A DNA stretch of 64,000 nucleotides from Lepus europaeus (Eukaryota; Chordata; Mammalia; Lagomorpha; Leporidae). Where the stretch lies: positions 8,156,540 through 8,220,539 of the forward strand of contig NC_084831.1 of NCBI RefSeq assembly GCF_033115175.1. The letters are read 5' to 3'. A program made the translations under genes and the position numbers. The notes below the pieces were generated by a model. The model worked only from the letters and a program-made list of their open reading frames with translations. It was not told where the DNA came from and ran no database searches. This document shows, piece after piece, positions 1-32,422 of the stretch; positions within the stretch are counted from its first letter, which is position 1; each line of letters opens with the position of its first letter.

Positions 1-954
1 CTCGGGCTGTGTGCTGCCTTGCTGTGGTACACAAGGCCAGGCTCTGATAGGAAAGAGTTACACGCGCAGTTTGCTCCCAGCGCTGCCCGTATTGAGGGCA
101 GCCCTGCGTCATGCTGCATCCCAGACCCCATTGCTTTCCTTATGATGACTTCCGCCTGCCACTCCCCCTCTTCTCTGAGAGTCTTACATGCTGGGCCCCG
201 CTGAGCCTAATTGCCCTCCTTTTCTGCTCTGGAGGAGCCAGAGTGTTACGCTGTTTCTAAACCTCTCCCAGAGCACTGCTGTGTTCGAAGGCCCAGGCCT
301 GTGGGCTCCCTGCTGGGAATACATCTCCCATAGCTGCGGCGTTGTACTGAGGCGGAAGGTGGAAACGGACGTGGGGTAATCATTGGCATTGCAAAAGAAC
401 TCGTAGATTTGGGCAGCGCACGCGGGTTGCTGGCTCCCTGGGCGTCTGTCGGGCTTTCTGTCCTCTCTTCGGGATGGTTCCTATGAGCCAGCTCTGGTAC
501 TTGGTCTCTGCAGTTTTTCCAGATGTTCTTTATGCGTCTCAGAACCTTGTTCAGCACACTTGTGGTGCCATTTAGAAGTGACTCATTGCGCTGGTGGACA
601 GCTAGAAGTCAGGTGTGGGGAGGGTGGGGGGCCAGTGGAGTGGCCTGGGGGGAGCGCTGGATCCAGGCCCTCACAGTGGTGCTACTACCCCTCGTCCTTT
701 TCCCTCTGACATCCCAAGATAAGCAGACTCTGCTGCCAGAGTCGCTGTCTCCCGGGGGACATGATGGGCTTCCCAGCTACACCTGGGCGCCACCTGCTCT
801 GCCTCTTTGCCTTTGACCAAAGACCTCTAGGACCTTAGCGTTAAGTCTCACAGCCCTAACGTGTTGTCACTGTGTGAAGAAAAGCCTGCAGAGACCCGTG
901 GGTGACAGCGCTTACACGAGGGGGTGCAGCTGACACTCTGGGGTGGTTTCCTAT

Positions 955-1070
955 AGTGCATGCGTGAAAGTGCTTTAAAAGTTCAAGGAACATGGAACTA
1001 AAAAGATAAGTTTATTTTAGAGCAAAAAAATTGAAATCCATGCATAGCTTTATAAGGTGCATTTTTCCCC
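955..1070 (+). repeat. copy 1 of an unnamed dispersed repeat (TTTATTTT..GCAAAAA type)
   Basis: The stretch reads AAGTTCAAGGAACATGGAAC and then AAGATAAGTTTATTTTAGAG with GCAAAAAAATTGAAATCCATG. Related sequence occurs near 18075-18260 and 61050-61560 in this window, so it is a dispersed element. The other two copies have an inverted internal structure. I do not know its family name. Confidence 0.5.
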
Positions 1071-1402
1071 CTTTTTTTTTTTTTTAAGATTTATTTATTT
1101 GAAAGGCAGAGTTATAGAGAGGCAGAGGCAGAGAGAGAGAGAGGTCTTCCATCTGCTGGTTCACTCTCCAGATGGCCACAACAGCTAGAGCTGCACTGAT
1201 CTGAAGCCAGGAGCCAGGAGCTTCTTCTGGGTCCCCCATGTGGGTGTAGGGCTCCAAGTACTTGGGCCATCTTCTGCTGCTTTCCCAGGCCACAGCAGAG
1301 AGCTGGATTGGAAGTAGAGCAGTTGGGCCTTGAACCGTTGCCCATATGGGATGCCCACATTGCAGGCGGTGGCTTAACCTGCTACGCCACAGCGCCAGCC
1401 CC
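1069..1402 (-). mobile_element. C-SINE, minus orientation
   Basis: It reads as the reverse complement of a lagomorph C-SINE: a poly-T start, AAGATTTATTTATTTGAAAG, a GA-rich stretch, then the body ending in CTACGCCACAGCGCCAGCCC. The tRNA-like B-box core lies near its end. It is a full-length non-coding retroposon. Confidence 0.93.
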
Positions 1403-1463
1403 TTTCCCCTGACTTTTGGGAATATTCTCATCTTACACTAAATGAGACAAATTCATATTTTTA

Positions 1464-1797
1464 TTTTTATTTGTTTATTTATTTTTTGACAGGCAGAGTT
1501 AGAGAGAGACAGAGAGAAAGGTCTTCCTTTTTGCCGTTGGTTCACCCTCCAATGGCCGCCACGGCTGGTGCGCTGTGCCGATCCGAAGCCAGGAGCCAGG
1601 TGCTTCTCCTGGTCTCCCATGGGGTGCAGGGCCCAAGCACTTGGGCCATCCTCCACTGCCCTCCCAGGCCACAGCAGAGAGCTGGCCTGGAAGAGGAGCA
1701 ACCAGGACAGAAGCTGGCGCCCCGACCGGGACTAGAACCAGGGGTGCTGGTGCCACAGGCGGAGGATCAGCCTAGTGAGCCGTGGCGCCGGCTGACC
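1464..1797 (-). mobile_element. younger C-SINE subfamily, minus, with 14-bp TSD
   Basis: The element starts with a T-rich tail and TTTTTGACAGGCAGAG and ends in GAGCCGTGGCGCCGGC. These are the marks of the younger subfamily, which I recall as OcuSINEA. It is flanked by the direct repeat AATTCATATTTTTA at 1450-1463 and 1798-1811, a clear target-site duplication of L1-driven insertion. Confidence 0.93.
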
Positions 1798-2020
1798 AAT
1801 TCATATTTTTAAATAAATTGTGGAAGTAGACCCCGCACCTGAAATCACCCTTCCTTGTCTTCCTCCTCCAACAATAAAGACAAACCGTGTTAGGAATTAG
1901 GACCACTGGGCTCTTGAACAGCGGAGTGGCCAGGAGAGGGTGATGCGAGTTGCTGACCTTGCACATTGCAGCTACTCTTTGTGCTTTTTCTTGGGTAGAT
2001 GATGTTCAGAAATAAGTCAG

Positions 2021-2366
2021 GCGCTGTGCCTTAGCAGGTAAAGCCGTTGCCTGCAGTGCCAGCATCCTATATGGGTGCCAGTTCGAGTGCTGTCTGTTTC
2101 ACTTCAATCCAGCTCTCTGCTGTGGCCTGGGAAAGCAGTGGAGGATGGCCCAAGTCCTTGTGCCCCTGCACCCGCATGGGAGACCTGGAAGAGGCTCCTG
2201 GCTCCTGGCTTCGGATTGGCTCAGCTCCAGCTGTTGCAGCCATTTGGGGGGTGAACTAGCGGATGGAAGACCTCTCTCTCTCTCTCTGCTTCTCCCTTTC
2301 CCTCTCCCTCTCTGTAATTCTGCCTTTAAATAAATAAATAAATCTTTAAAGAAGGGGAAAAAAAAA
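2021..2366 (+). mobile_element. C-SINE, plus
   Basis: The head GGCGCTGTGCCTTAGCAGGT is followed by a tRNA-like box B region, a CT-rich tract and the tail AAATAAATAAATAAATCTTT. Full-length and moderately diverged. Confidence 0.92.
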
Positions 2367-2370
2367 AGTC

Positions 2371-2660
2371 AGAGGCTGGTGTTGTGGCCCGGTGGGTTAA
2401 GCCGCCGCTTGCGATGCCCGCTCTCCATGTTGTGGTGCCGGTTCAAGTCCAGGCTGCTCTGCGTCCCATCCTGTCTCCTGCTAATGTGGCCAAGGAAGCA
2501 GCAGATGATGGCCCATGTGGGAGACCTGGGTGGAGCTCCTGGATCGAGCTTTGGCCTGGCGCAGCCCAGCCATAGTGGCCATCTGGGGAGTAAACCAGGG
2601 GGTGGGAGATCTCTGTTTCTCTGTTTTTCTCTGCCTTTCAAATAAATAAAACTTTTTGTT
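2371..2660 (+). mobile_element. C-SINE, plus, diverged
   Basis: The head AGAGGCTGGTGTTGTGGCCC and the tail CTTTCAAATAAATAAAACTT mark a C-SINE placed directly behind the preceding copy. The body is more diverged and shorter than in young copies. Confidence 0.88.
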
Positions 2661-3008
2661 GTTTTTTTTTTTTAAAGAAAATTCAGATTTCTGTCACACT
2701 TTTCTGCTTGAGACTTAGGGGAGGGGTTCTGTGTGCGTCACTGTCGGGGCCTGAGCTCAGGGCCCTGGCTCCAGCGTTGTGTGCGCGTGCCGTGCGCGTG
2801 TCAGGAGGTCTGGCCCAGATGGCCTCAGAGCCCCCTTCCTAGCCGTGAGCTGCTGCTCCCTCGCTGTACTCGGCCTCGTCCTGGAGGGCTCTGTATTCTC
2901 CAGGGAGCCCTGAGTGGTCCCAGTCCTCCCTGTCGCCCCCTGCCACGCCCAGCAGGTGTCCCACGGTGTCTTCGCGGGCTCGCTCACGTTGTCTTCTCTT
3001 GCAGCGCC

Positions 3009-24179
<21,171 letters not shown>

Positions 24180-25635
24180 TGGGCAGCGTGGAGCAGAGCC
24201 TGCGCAGAGAAGGGCGGGGCCATCAGTCCACAGCACCCAGGGTCCCCCAGGGACACGCGCAGCTCTGGTCCCTGCCACTGCCGAATGAAACACCCCTATG
24301 TCCACTGTTCCGAGCCCTCAGCACTAGTCATTTCCCCTCTGCCTGCTCTGCAGGAGGATCTGCCCATCCCCCCACCCTGTGGAGACCTGACCACACCGGG
24401 CACCCGTGGGCCGGGGCGCCAGGGCCCCTGTCTGCTTTGTCAGCCTCCCCTGACAGCATCAGTTGGTGACTTGATGCGGTCTCAGATGTCAGCGATTCAG
24501 GGTGACTGACCGGACCTGGCACGTGTTAGGCAGACACCCTCAGCTCCCTGTGGCCCTGCACACCTGCCCTGCTCGTGCCCCAGCATGCCGGCAGGGAGGC
24601 TGCACCGGGGCGCTGGGCGGTCTCCCCAGAAGCCTCGGGAACCATCGAGAAGGCCGTGCGGCTTGGCTGGGTTTGGCCCTCCGGCCGCTGTGCGTCCTCC
24701 CATTTGCCACTCTTCTGCTGGTCTTGAGACCTCAAAACTGAGGCAGGCCCAGCGCCCCAGAGGAGGGAGGGACGCGCAGGGGCTGAGGAGGGGGACGTGG
24801 AGGATATGGGATGCGTGTGGTGCCGTGGGAGGGGGAAGCCATCACGTGATCAGGAGGGACGCGTGTCCCTTCCTCTGCTTTCATCCCTCGGCCCGTGTGG
24901 TCCTGGAGAAAGCTGGCCTGTCCAGGTGGTTAAAGAACGTAGTGGGAGGAAGGTGGGGGAAGGTGAGCATCTTGGTGGCAGGCTGAGGGGAGCCCTGCCC
25001 AGGTCGGCTGGACACTGGAGTGGAAAACAGGAACCCCGATGGACCTTGCTGTGTGAGGCGTTCCCAGGCCTGGGCCCCATCCCACCAACTTCACTGCACC
25101 CCGCTACAGCCCTGCAAGGCACTGCCCACCCCTCCTTGGCCGCGGTGCTCTGGACTTCCCCGTGCCAGGCTCTGCAGGTGGCCAGGAAACAGGGAAACAG
25201 CACCCCTGCCCTCCCTCCCCAGCGCCCAGAGCCTCACGCCGACCTGGCAAGTGTTTGTTGTCTTCATCAGCCTAGGGGGTTAAGTGCCTGGGAAAAGCCG
25301 GATCGGGCTCCCAGGCAGGGCAGACCCGTCTGGTTGTGTCGTGCTGGCCTTGTCCCAGCAGCATCCATCTCGGGGAAGTGAGTTGGTGGCCTCCGTGCAG
25401 GTGATGTCCGCGTCCCCTCTTGTCCTCAGGTGCTGGGTCTGCCTTGGCCTATGGCCTGAGAGATGGACTTTGTCAAGGGTGACGGGCGATGGGACAGGGT
25501 TTTGAGCGGGGCCAGGCCTGGGTGGGTGGGGTCACCTCACACCATGTCAGGAAAATCAGTATCACACAATTCCAATGAATTTTGTGCTCTTTTTTGAAAA
25601 AGTTATTTAGAATAAACATGGATTTTTTTCAACAT
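24180..25635 (+). other. MFN2: MFN2 3' UTR (approximate end)
   Basis: GC-rich non-coding sequence runs from the stop codon to an AATAAA at 25611. It holds no SINE, which is notable because nearly every other 1.5 kb here has one. A transcript end near 25630-25640 is inferred from the signal only. Confidence 0.7.
25611..25616 (+). terminator. MFN2: Poly(A) signal AATAAA, likely MFN2
   Basis: The hexamer lies 1.43 kb past the stop codon, in GTTATTTAGAATAAACATGG, and is followed by a T-rich stretch (GGATTTTTTTC). A second candidate, AATAAA in TGAAATAAAATC near 25869, could give a longer 3' UTR. Confidence 0.7.
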
Positions 25636-26715
25636 AGCCCCTGGGGAATGAATGAAATCTGAAGCTTCTTACACAAGTCAAATCCGGGCACTGAAATCCA
25701 CCCTTTCTGAAAGACGCGTGGCCGGAAGCACTTTACTTTAATGCTGCTACCTTTGTTCTCTGTTGTCTGTGCGTTTGCTGGAGTGCGAGGCGGCCCCCAC
25801 ACAGTGGTTCTTCTCCAGTGTACTTGCCTGAACTACTCCTGTATCATTGCTCATAATATTGGAACCTGAAATAAAATCTAGTTGGAAACCTTGCATCAGA
25901 CCTCTTCCCGTCAGTTCTAGGTTCGGGGCAGACTCCTGGGCTTGGAGGTGACGGCGGCTGTTTCTGGGGAGTTCCCACTGCGCCTTGCTCATGGGCCCCT
26001 CCTCAGTCACGGAGAGAATCAGACTGGCAGAACAAGGGACGTCACCGATCTTTAAGGCCAGGAGCTCCAGAGAGATTTCTTTGCCACTTTATTATAACTG
26101 CAAACCAGCTTTCACTTGGCACGACTCAGGCCGGGCCGCCCAGCTGCCCTCGGAGGATCTGCGACCTTTGCTTTTCCTTCTCTCTTCGCAGGGCCCTCAG
26201 GCGTGGGCCAGGGTGTGATAGTTTCTCTGTCCCCGCACACCCGTTTCAGAGGCCGTGTGGCGTAGCTGACGGCAGCCAGCTGCTCCTCCCAGGTTCCCAG
26301 GCCACATCCCCCAGTGTCCGTGACAGTCCCATTTTTCCTGGCAGCCAGCACTGAACAGCTAGGAAACCCCTCCTTGTGTCGCCTGTTGGAACACGTGCTC
26401 AGAGTTTTGCTTAGTGATAGCTGCCAGGCATCCAGATGACTGTGGTGCCGAACCGGACCACAGGGAAAACGTGAACGAGAGCCCTGCCCTAGCACAGCCC
26501 ATGCCCTGGTCTGCCCTCTGCCTTCTGGGGACAGAACTAACAACGCCACTGGAACCCTAGGCAGGCATAGCGCTGGGACTGTGTTCACTGACCAGCATGC
26601 ACAGCCCCAACGTGGAGACGAGGCTCAGAAATGTTAGGACTGGCTCACCTCGGCAGCTGGGGTAGAAGGGGGTGGAGCCCATGACTTAATTTCCCCAATC
26701 CCTGTGGCTTTCAAA
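25636..26715. other. Intergenic stretch after MFN2, no gene seen
   Basis: I see no conserved coding exon here. A second AATAAA lies near 25869. A MIR-like trace (GAGACGAGGCTCAGAAATGT) is near 26615-26660. Confidence 0.5.
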
Positions 26716-27031
26716 CTTTTTTTTTTTTTTTTTTTTTTGGACAGGCAGAGAGAGAGAAAGGTCTTCCTTCTGTTGGTTTACCCCCCAAATGGCTGCTATG
26801 GCCGGCGCTGCACCGATCCGAAGTCAGGAGCCAGGCGCTTCCTCCTGATCTCCCACACGGGTGCAGGGGCCCAAGCACTTGGGCCATCCTCCACTGCCCT
26901 CCTGGGCCACAGCAGAGAGCTGGACTGGAAGAGGAGCAACTGGGACGGAATCCAGCGCCCCGACCGGAACTAGAACCTGGGGTGCTGGTGCCGCAGGCGG
27001 AGGATTAGCCTAGTGAGCCGTGGCACTGGCC
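26716..27031 (-). mobile_element. younger C-SINE subfamily, minus, short TSD
   Basis: A T-run of about 20, GGACAGGCAGAGAGAGAAAG, and an end at GAGCCGTGGCACTGGCC. The direct repeat TTCAAACTT flanks it at 26710-26718 and 27032-27040. Confidence 0.92.
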
Positions 27032-27065
27032 TTCAAACTTAACCTTTTTAAAAAGCATGTATTTG

Positions 27066-27368
27066 AGGGGCCGGCACCTGCAGTGCCACCATCCATTTGG
27101 GTGCTGGTTCAAGTCCAGGCTGCTCTACTTCCGATCCAGCTCTCTGATGTGGCCTGGGAAAGCAGTAGAAGATGGCCCAAGTCCTTGGGCCCCTGCACCC
27201 ATGTGGGAGACCCGGAAGAAGCTCCTGGCTCCTGGCTTTGGATCAGCGCAGCTCTGGCAGTTGCAGCCATTTGGGGAGTGAAACATCGGGTGGAAGACCT
27301 CTCTTTCTCTGCCTCTCCTCTCCCTGCACAACTATGACTTTCAAATAAATAAATCTTTAAATATATAT
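27066..27368 (+). mobile_element. C-SINE, plus, head deletion
   Basis: GAGGGGCCGGCACCTGCAGT shows that about 30 bases of the usual head are missing. The rest is standard up to CAAATAAATAAATCTTTAAA. Confidence 0.9.
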
Positions 27369-27637
27369 ATATATACCTTTAAAAAAGTATATATCTGAAA
27401 AAGTGCTTCTATCTACCGGTTTACTCCCCCCCATGCCAACAGCTGGAGCTGGGCCAGGCTGAAACCAGGAGCCAGGAGCACCATCCGGGGGTCTCCTATG
27501 TAAGTGGCAGGGACTCAGGTACTTGGGCTTTGACCTGCGCCTCCCAGGAAGCTGGCTGGCAAGCAGAGTAGCTGGTACTTGGTGGGATGCCAGCATCCCA
27601 GGCGGCAGCTTAGCCCGCTGTGCCAGAACACTCCCCT
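27369..27637 (-). mobile_element. C-SINE, minus, diverged
   Basis: It starts in an (AT)n stretch and ends at AGCCCGCTGTGCCAGAACAC. It is an old copy, recognised by GAAACCAGGAGCCAGGAGCA and the following body. Confidence 0.78.
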
Positions 27638-28313
27638 CAAGCTCACTTCTTACCCTGACCCAGAGTTATAAATACAGTCACATAGGACACACGACCATGG
27701 ATAAGTGAAATAAGTTTTTTTTAAAAGGAGTTGCCAGTTTTCTGCAATGCATGAGAAGTTTCTGGTCTTAGCAAGATGCTGTTTACAATGCACTCGATTG
27801 CTGTCCAGCTCCTGCCCGGGGCCGCACCTCATGGCTCACTGCGGCCCGTGACCTCCTCCCTGTCACGGCCAGACTCCTCTCTGGCTGCTCAGACTGCCTC
27901 AGCTGCCCCTGGGAGTTCTGGGAAACGCGGAAGGCTGGGGTTTCCGCCTGCAGTGATCATGTCTGTGACGTTCATCACAGAGTCCGGAGCCGGGAAAGTT
28001 CCACTGTCGCAAGCGCTGGGGAGGGGGAGAGCCGGGTTCTGCGAGCGTCCCCCCTGAAACGGGCCCGCGTCACAGACGCCGGCCGGCTCACTGTCCTCGT
28101 GGGCGCGGTGTTCTGTCTCTGAGTTAGACTCAGGCTTGAGATAAGAACAAGCAGCTGTTACTGAGCGTTTAGCCCGCAGTCACACGTGTGGACCGTGCAC
28201 GCAAGAGCCCAGCCTGTAGTTCAGCAAAACCTTCGAGCGCCTCACAAGTGCCAGGCACGGTTCCAGGCTACTGGAGATACAGATGTGAGCACAGCAGACA
28301 GAAGGGCGCTGCC

Positions 28314-28652
28314 TTTTTTTTTTTTTTTTTTTTTTTAAGATTTAGTTACTTTATTAGAAAGGCTGAGTTACAGAGAGGCAGGGCTGTGGGGGGAGGGTCT
28401 TCCATCCTCTGGTTCACTCCCCAAATGGCTGCAACGGTCAGAGCTGGGCCAATCCGAAACCAGGAACCAGGAGCTTCTTCTGGATCTCCCATGCAGGTGC
28501 AGGGGCCCAAGGACTTGGCCCATCTTCTTTTTTCCAAGACCATTAACAGGGAGCTGGATCAGAAGTGGAGCAGTCAGGATTCGAACTGGCATCCATATGG
28601 GATGCCGGCACTGCAGGCAGTGGCTTTACCTGCTACGCCACAGCGATGGCCC
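28314..28652 (-). mobile_element. C-SINE, minus
   Basis: A T-run, AAGATTTAGTTACTTTATTA, and an end at TGCTACGCCACAGCGATGGC. Confidence 0.92.
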
Positions 28653-28730
28653 CAGAAGTCTCTGCCTTTATGGACTCTATGTGGGTGAGGCAGATAGCAG
28701 GCAGCATGAACTGGGTGAAAAAGGGAGATG

Positions 28731-29040
28731 TGGGGCTGGCATTGGCCTGCAATCCCAGCATCTCCTACGGGTGCTGGTTTGTGTCCCAACTGCTTCCCTT
28801 CCCATCCAACTCCCTGCTGATGGCCTGGGAAAGCAATGGAAGATAGCTCAAGTACTTGGGCCCCTGCACCCTCGTGGGAGACCAGGAAGAAGCTCCTGGC
28901 TCCTTTGGCTTGGCCCAACCCTGGCGATTGTGGCCATTTGGGGAGTTAACCAATGGATGGAAGACCTCTCTCTCTGTCTCTGTCTCTCCCTCTCTGCAAC
29001 TCTGCCTTTCAAATAAATAAATCTTAAAAAAAAAAAAAAT
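28731..29040 (+). mobile_element. C-SINE, plus, head diverged
   Basis: GGGGCTGGCATTGGCCTGCA starts a copy with a deletion in the head. It ends in CTTTCAAATAAATAAATCTT and poly-A. Confidence 0.9.
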
Positions 29041-29395
29041 GTGGGCAGTGTAACAATAGTGTGCTTGGAGGGGCCCTCCCTGGGAAGATATTTTAAGAAA
29101 CAAATGAGGAAGTGGGGATGATGTCATGAGCCACCTGGGTGGGGCTTTCTAGGCAGAGGCAACCACATATGCAAAGGCCCTGAGGTGAGAGCCTGTGGAG
29201 CGTCCCTGAGAAGCAAAATGGGACGGGTGTGGTCAGAGCACAGCGCGGGATGGAGAGAACAGTTCCTTGTGGACGGAACTGGGGGTGGACTCGGTGTCCT
29301 GCAGCCAAGGGCAGGACTTCGGCCTTTTCTGTGAGCGAGGTGGATGACTTGGGGACTTGAGCAGAGTGTGCCGTAGCTGACTTACCTCTGCTCGA

Positions 29396-29455
29396 GGCTC
29401 TGGGCTGCTGTGTGGACGGCAGAGGCTCTGGGCTGCTGTGCGGACGGCAGATAGC
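29396..29455 (+). repeat. two-copy 33-bp tandem duplication
   Basis: GAGGCTCTGGGCTGCTGTGT plus GGACGGCA is repeated at once with one change (GTGC for GTGT). Confidence 0.75.
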
Positions 29456-29699
29456 AGACAGGTAGGACGGAGCAAGGCGGCAGCCTGGAGGTGACTGCGA
29501 CTTTCCCAGCAGGGCCGGACGGTGCTTCGCTCGGGGCGCGTGTGGAGGAGGTGGTTCAAGGGCATCGGTCCGGGCCGCCTTTTGATGAAGCCACCACCTA
29601 CGGGTAGCCTGGAGACTCAGATCCACCTGCTGGGAACACACATCCCAGCTCTGTACGGATAATTTCTTACACTTTTAGTTGTTTTCTTTTTATTATAAA

Positions 29700-30060
29700 T
29701 CTTTTTTTTTTGAAAGTTTTATTAGTTGATTGATTTGAGAGGCAGAAGAAGAGATGGAGGGGAGAGAGAGAGAAGAGCGAGAGAGAGAGAGGGAGAGAGA
29801 GAAGGAGAGAGAGAGGGAGAGAGAGCGAGAGCCCTTCCACTGGTCACTCTCCAGATGCCCACAACAGCTGGAGGTAGGCTGAGGCCAGAGCTCCCCCTGG
29901 GCCTCCCAGGGGTGGCAGGGCCCAAGCCCTGAGGCCGTTATCCGCTGCAGGGTGTGCGTGAGCAGGAAGCTGGCCAGAGCAGAGGAGCTGGGACTGGAAT
30001 CAGGCACTCCAGGGGACGCAGGCGCCCCAACCGGCAGCTTAGCCCGTGCACTGTGCCACA
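29700..30060 (-). mobile_element. C-SINE, minus, long GA tract
   Basis: It opens at TTTTTTTTTTGAAAGTTTTA and carries a GA-rich microsatellite of about 90 bases (29740-29830). It ends at GCCCGTGCACTGTGCCACAC. Confidence 0.85.
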
Positions 30061-30119
30061 CAAAACCAACCGACGTTTTCCCCTTAGCTTTATAAAGGCC
30101 CACGAATAGGACGACTGGA

Positions 30120-30565
30120 TCATAGGATGTGGGCGTGTTTAACTTTAAAACAATACAGCTTTATTGAGGTGTAATTTCCATACCCCAAGTCACTGCTCCT
30201 AAGCGCACGATTCAGCCGTGTTAGTAAACTGACGAAGTTGTGCAGTTGTCCCTCAGCCCCGTGTGACAGCTCCCTCGAGCTGGACGCAGTAACTGGGTCC
30301 CCACCCTAGACCCCAGGACCCACGCGTCGCCCTCTGCCCCCGCTGGTCTGGGGCGTCTCCGCTGTTCCCGTAGCAGGTGTCTGAGGCCCGCCACGAGGCA
30401 TGCCCTTTTATGGCTGCAGAGTGCCCCTGTGAGGACGGGCCACACCGTGGGATCCCTTAGGAGGTGGGGGGTATTTGGATTGTTGCCGGCTGGGGGAGCT
30501 GTTGGGAGTAGAGCCGCTGGGAACATTTGTGAACCAGGCTCTGGGTGGGCATGTCTTCACTTAAA
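30120..30565 (+). repeat. Old L1 3' fragment
   Basis: AATACAGCTTTATTGAGGTG with TAATTTCCATACCCCAAGTC is the familiar 3' part of an ancient mammalian L1. It probably continues after the SINEs at 31278-31400 (GTGCCAGCACCGTCTGCATG to CCTTGCCAACACTGGGGACA). Confidence 0.7.
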
Positions 30566-30567
30566 CT

Positions 30568-30850
30568 TTTTTTTTTTTTTTTAATTTCCTTACATTTTAT
30601 TTGAGAGGCAGACACAGAGGTCTTCTGTCTCCTGGTTCACTCCCAAAATGCCTGCAACAGCCAGAGCTGGGCTAGGCCAAAGCTGGGAGCCCAGAACACA
30701 ACCCGGGTCTCCAAAGTAGAAGGCAGGGACCCGATCACTGAGCCATCTCTGCGGCCTCCCATGATGCTCACTGGCAGGAAGCCGGGTCAGGAGTGGAGCT
30801 GACATGGAGCCAGGCCCCCGCCGTGGGTGCTGGTTCCTAAGCAGCGACTT
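30568..30850 (-). mobile_element. C-SINE, minus, diverged
   Basis: A T-run, TTCCTTACATTTTATTTGAG, and a body that ends near GTGGGTGCTGGTTCC. The head end is degraded. Confidence 0.8.
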
Positions 30851-30938
30851 TCAGACCACTGCCCAGAGCCCTGAGCCTGTTCTCCCTTGTCCCTGGGGCT
30901 GGAACTGCTGTGCCCCACAGGCTTTATGCTGAACTTTT

Positions 30939-30964
30939 TTTTTTTTTTTTTGACAGGCAGAGTG

Positions 30965-31012
<48 letters not shown>

Positions 31013-31262
31013 TCTTCTTTTGCCGTTGGTTCACCCCCCAATGGCCGCTGCGGCCGGTGCACCGCGCTGATCCGAAGCCAGGAGCCAGGTGCCTCTCCTG
31101 GTCTCCCATGGGGTACAGGGCCCAAGCACTTGGGCCATCCTCCACTGCACTCCCGGGCCACAGCAGAGAGCTGACAGAATCTGGCGCCCCGACCGGGACT
31201 AGAACCTGGTGTGCCGGCGCCGCTAGGTGGAGGATTAGCCTGTTGAGCCACAGCGCCGGCCC
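30939..31262 (-). mobile_element. younger C-SINE subfamily, minus, 15-bp TSD
   Basis: Full-length and close to consensus. The 15-base direct repeat TTATGCTGAACTTTT flanks it at 30924-30938 and 31263-31277. Confidence 0.95.
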
Positions 31263-31558
31263 TTATGCTGAACTTTTAAAAACGCCGCCGAGCGGTTTCC
31301 CAAGGTGCCAGCACCGTCTGCATGCCCGCCAGGAGTCCGTGCAGGTTCCAGCCTCGCCCCGTCCTTGCCAACACTGGGGACAGTGAGTCTTGTTTTCCAC
31401 ACATAGTTACAGATCAGCAGGACGGTAGTGGGTGCTCCCTGTGGTCTTAGCTCACCTTTGCCTAGGGAATGGATCCCAGAGCAAGAGAAGACTCCGTAGG
31501 AGGCCTGGGATGCAAGACGGAGCTGTGGGATTGTGGGAGATAAGCATGGCTCATTCAG

Positions 31559-32083
31559 GGGCCGGCACTGGGTAAAGGTCGGTCTGCCGCGGTGACGCCA
31601 GCCTCAGGGCTGGCACTGGGTGCGGTAGGTTGGTCTGCCGCGGTGACGCCAGCCTCAGGGCCGGCACTGGGTGCGGTAGGTCGGTCTGCCCCTGGTGACA
31701 CCAGCCTCAGGGCCGGCACTGCGTGTGCTAGGTCGGTCTGCCCCTGGTGACACCAGCCTCAGGGCCGGCACTGGGTGCGGTAGGTCGGTCTGCCGCGGTG
31801 ACGCCAGCCTCCCATACTGGAGTGCCAGTTCTAGTTCTGGCTGCTCCGTTCTGGTCCCAGGTGCTCCAATCCAGCCCCTGCTAATGCGCCTGGGAAAGCA
31901 GCGGATGGTGGCCTGAATGCCTAGGCCTTGCACCACGTGGGAGACCCGGATGGAGCTCCTGGCTCCTGGTACCTGGCCCAGCCCTGGCTGCTGCCGCCGT
32001 TTGGGGAGAGGAGCAGCAGGTGAAGACTGATACTGTTCTCTGTCACTCTTCCTCTGAAATCAATCAATCAATCAATCCCTGAA
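31559..32083 (+). mobile_element. C-SINE, plus, with tandemly amplified head
   Basis: The SINE head is present about five times as a 50-53-base tandem unit (GGGCCGGCACTGGGTGCGGT, then AGGTCGGTCTGCCGCGGTGA) over 31559-31811. A single normal body follows, with a tail of CAATCAATCAATCAATC type. Confidence 0.88.
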
Positions 32084-32164
32084 AAGAAAATGAAGCTGCG
32101 TGGGGCGTGCCGGCCTGGAGCGGAGGCTTGTGGGGCCAAGGTCTGCAGGTGCGTCTCTGACTCC

Positions 32165-32420
32165 TGTCCATCTTCTTTGGGGAAAAGTCTGTGCAATGCT
32201 TACGCTGATCTAGAAAACTGGGCTGCTTTCCTATGAGTTTTTGGGAGTTCCTCATATAATCTGGATATAGATTCTTCTTTAGTTATGAGACTTGCAAATA
32301 TTTTATCCAGTCTAGTGGTCTTTCTCTAAACGATGTCTTTCAGAGAATAAGTTACTAATTGTGATATTGCTTATTTTTTTCTTTTATGGGTTGTGCTCTT
32401 GGTCGTCCAAAAAATTTTTG
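32165..32420 (+). repeat. Old L1 3' fragment
   Basis: GGGAGTTCCTCATATAATCT, GACTTGCAAATATTTTATCC and CAGTCTAGTGGTCTTTCTCT follow the ancient L1 3' pattern also seen at 5850-8525. Confidence 0.7.
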
Positions 32421-32422
32421 CA

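Larger units (their letters stand above)
1..3004. other. MFN2: MFN2 upstream intron / 5' non-coding region
   Basis: This stretch lies directly upstream of the first coding exon of MFN2. In human, MFN2 has non-coding 5' exons before the exon with the ATG, so this is probably intron with perhaps a 5' UTR exon, but I cannot identify one with confidence. Bases 1-950 hold no gene or repeat I recognise. The rest holds a dispersed hairpin-type repeat (about 955-1070) and four C-SINE copies. Confidence 0.6.

Noticed and set aside
1453..1812. Many open frames of 60-115 residues with RSQEPGASSGSP or CGLGKQWKMAQVLGPL type peptides
   Set aside because: Translations of C-SINE copies in various frames, repeated all over the window.
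25869..25874. Second AATAAA considered as the MFN2 transcript end
   Set aside because: The signal at 25611 is followed by a better T-rich downstream context. The distal one is kept only as a possible alternative.
29093..29641. A 182-residue minus-strand open frame
   Set aside because: No recognisable domain, no neighbouring exon signals or orthologue known here, and the region is between genes.
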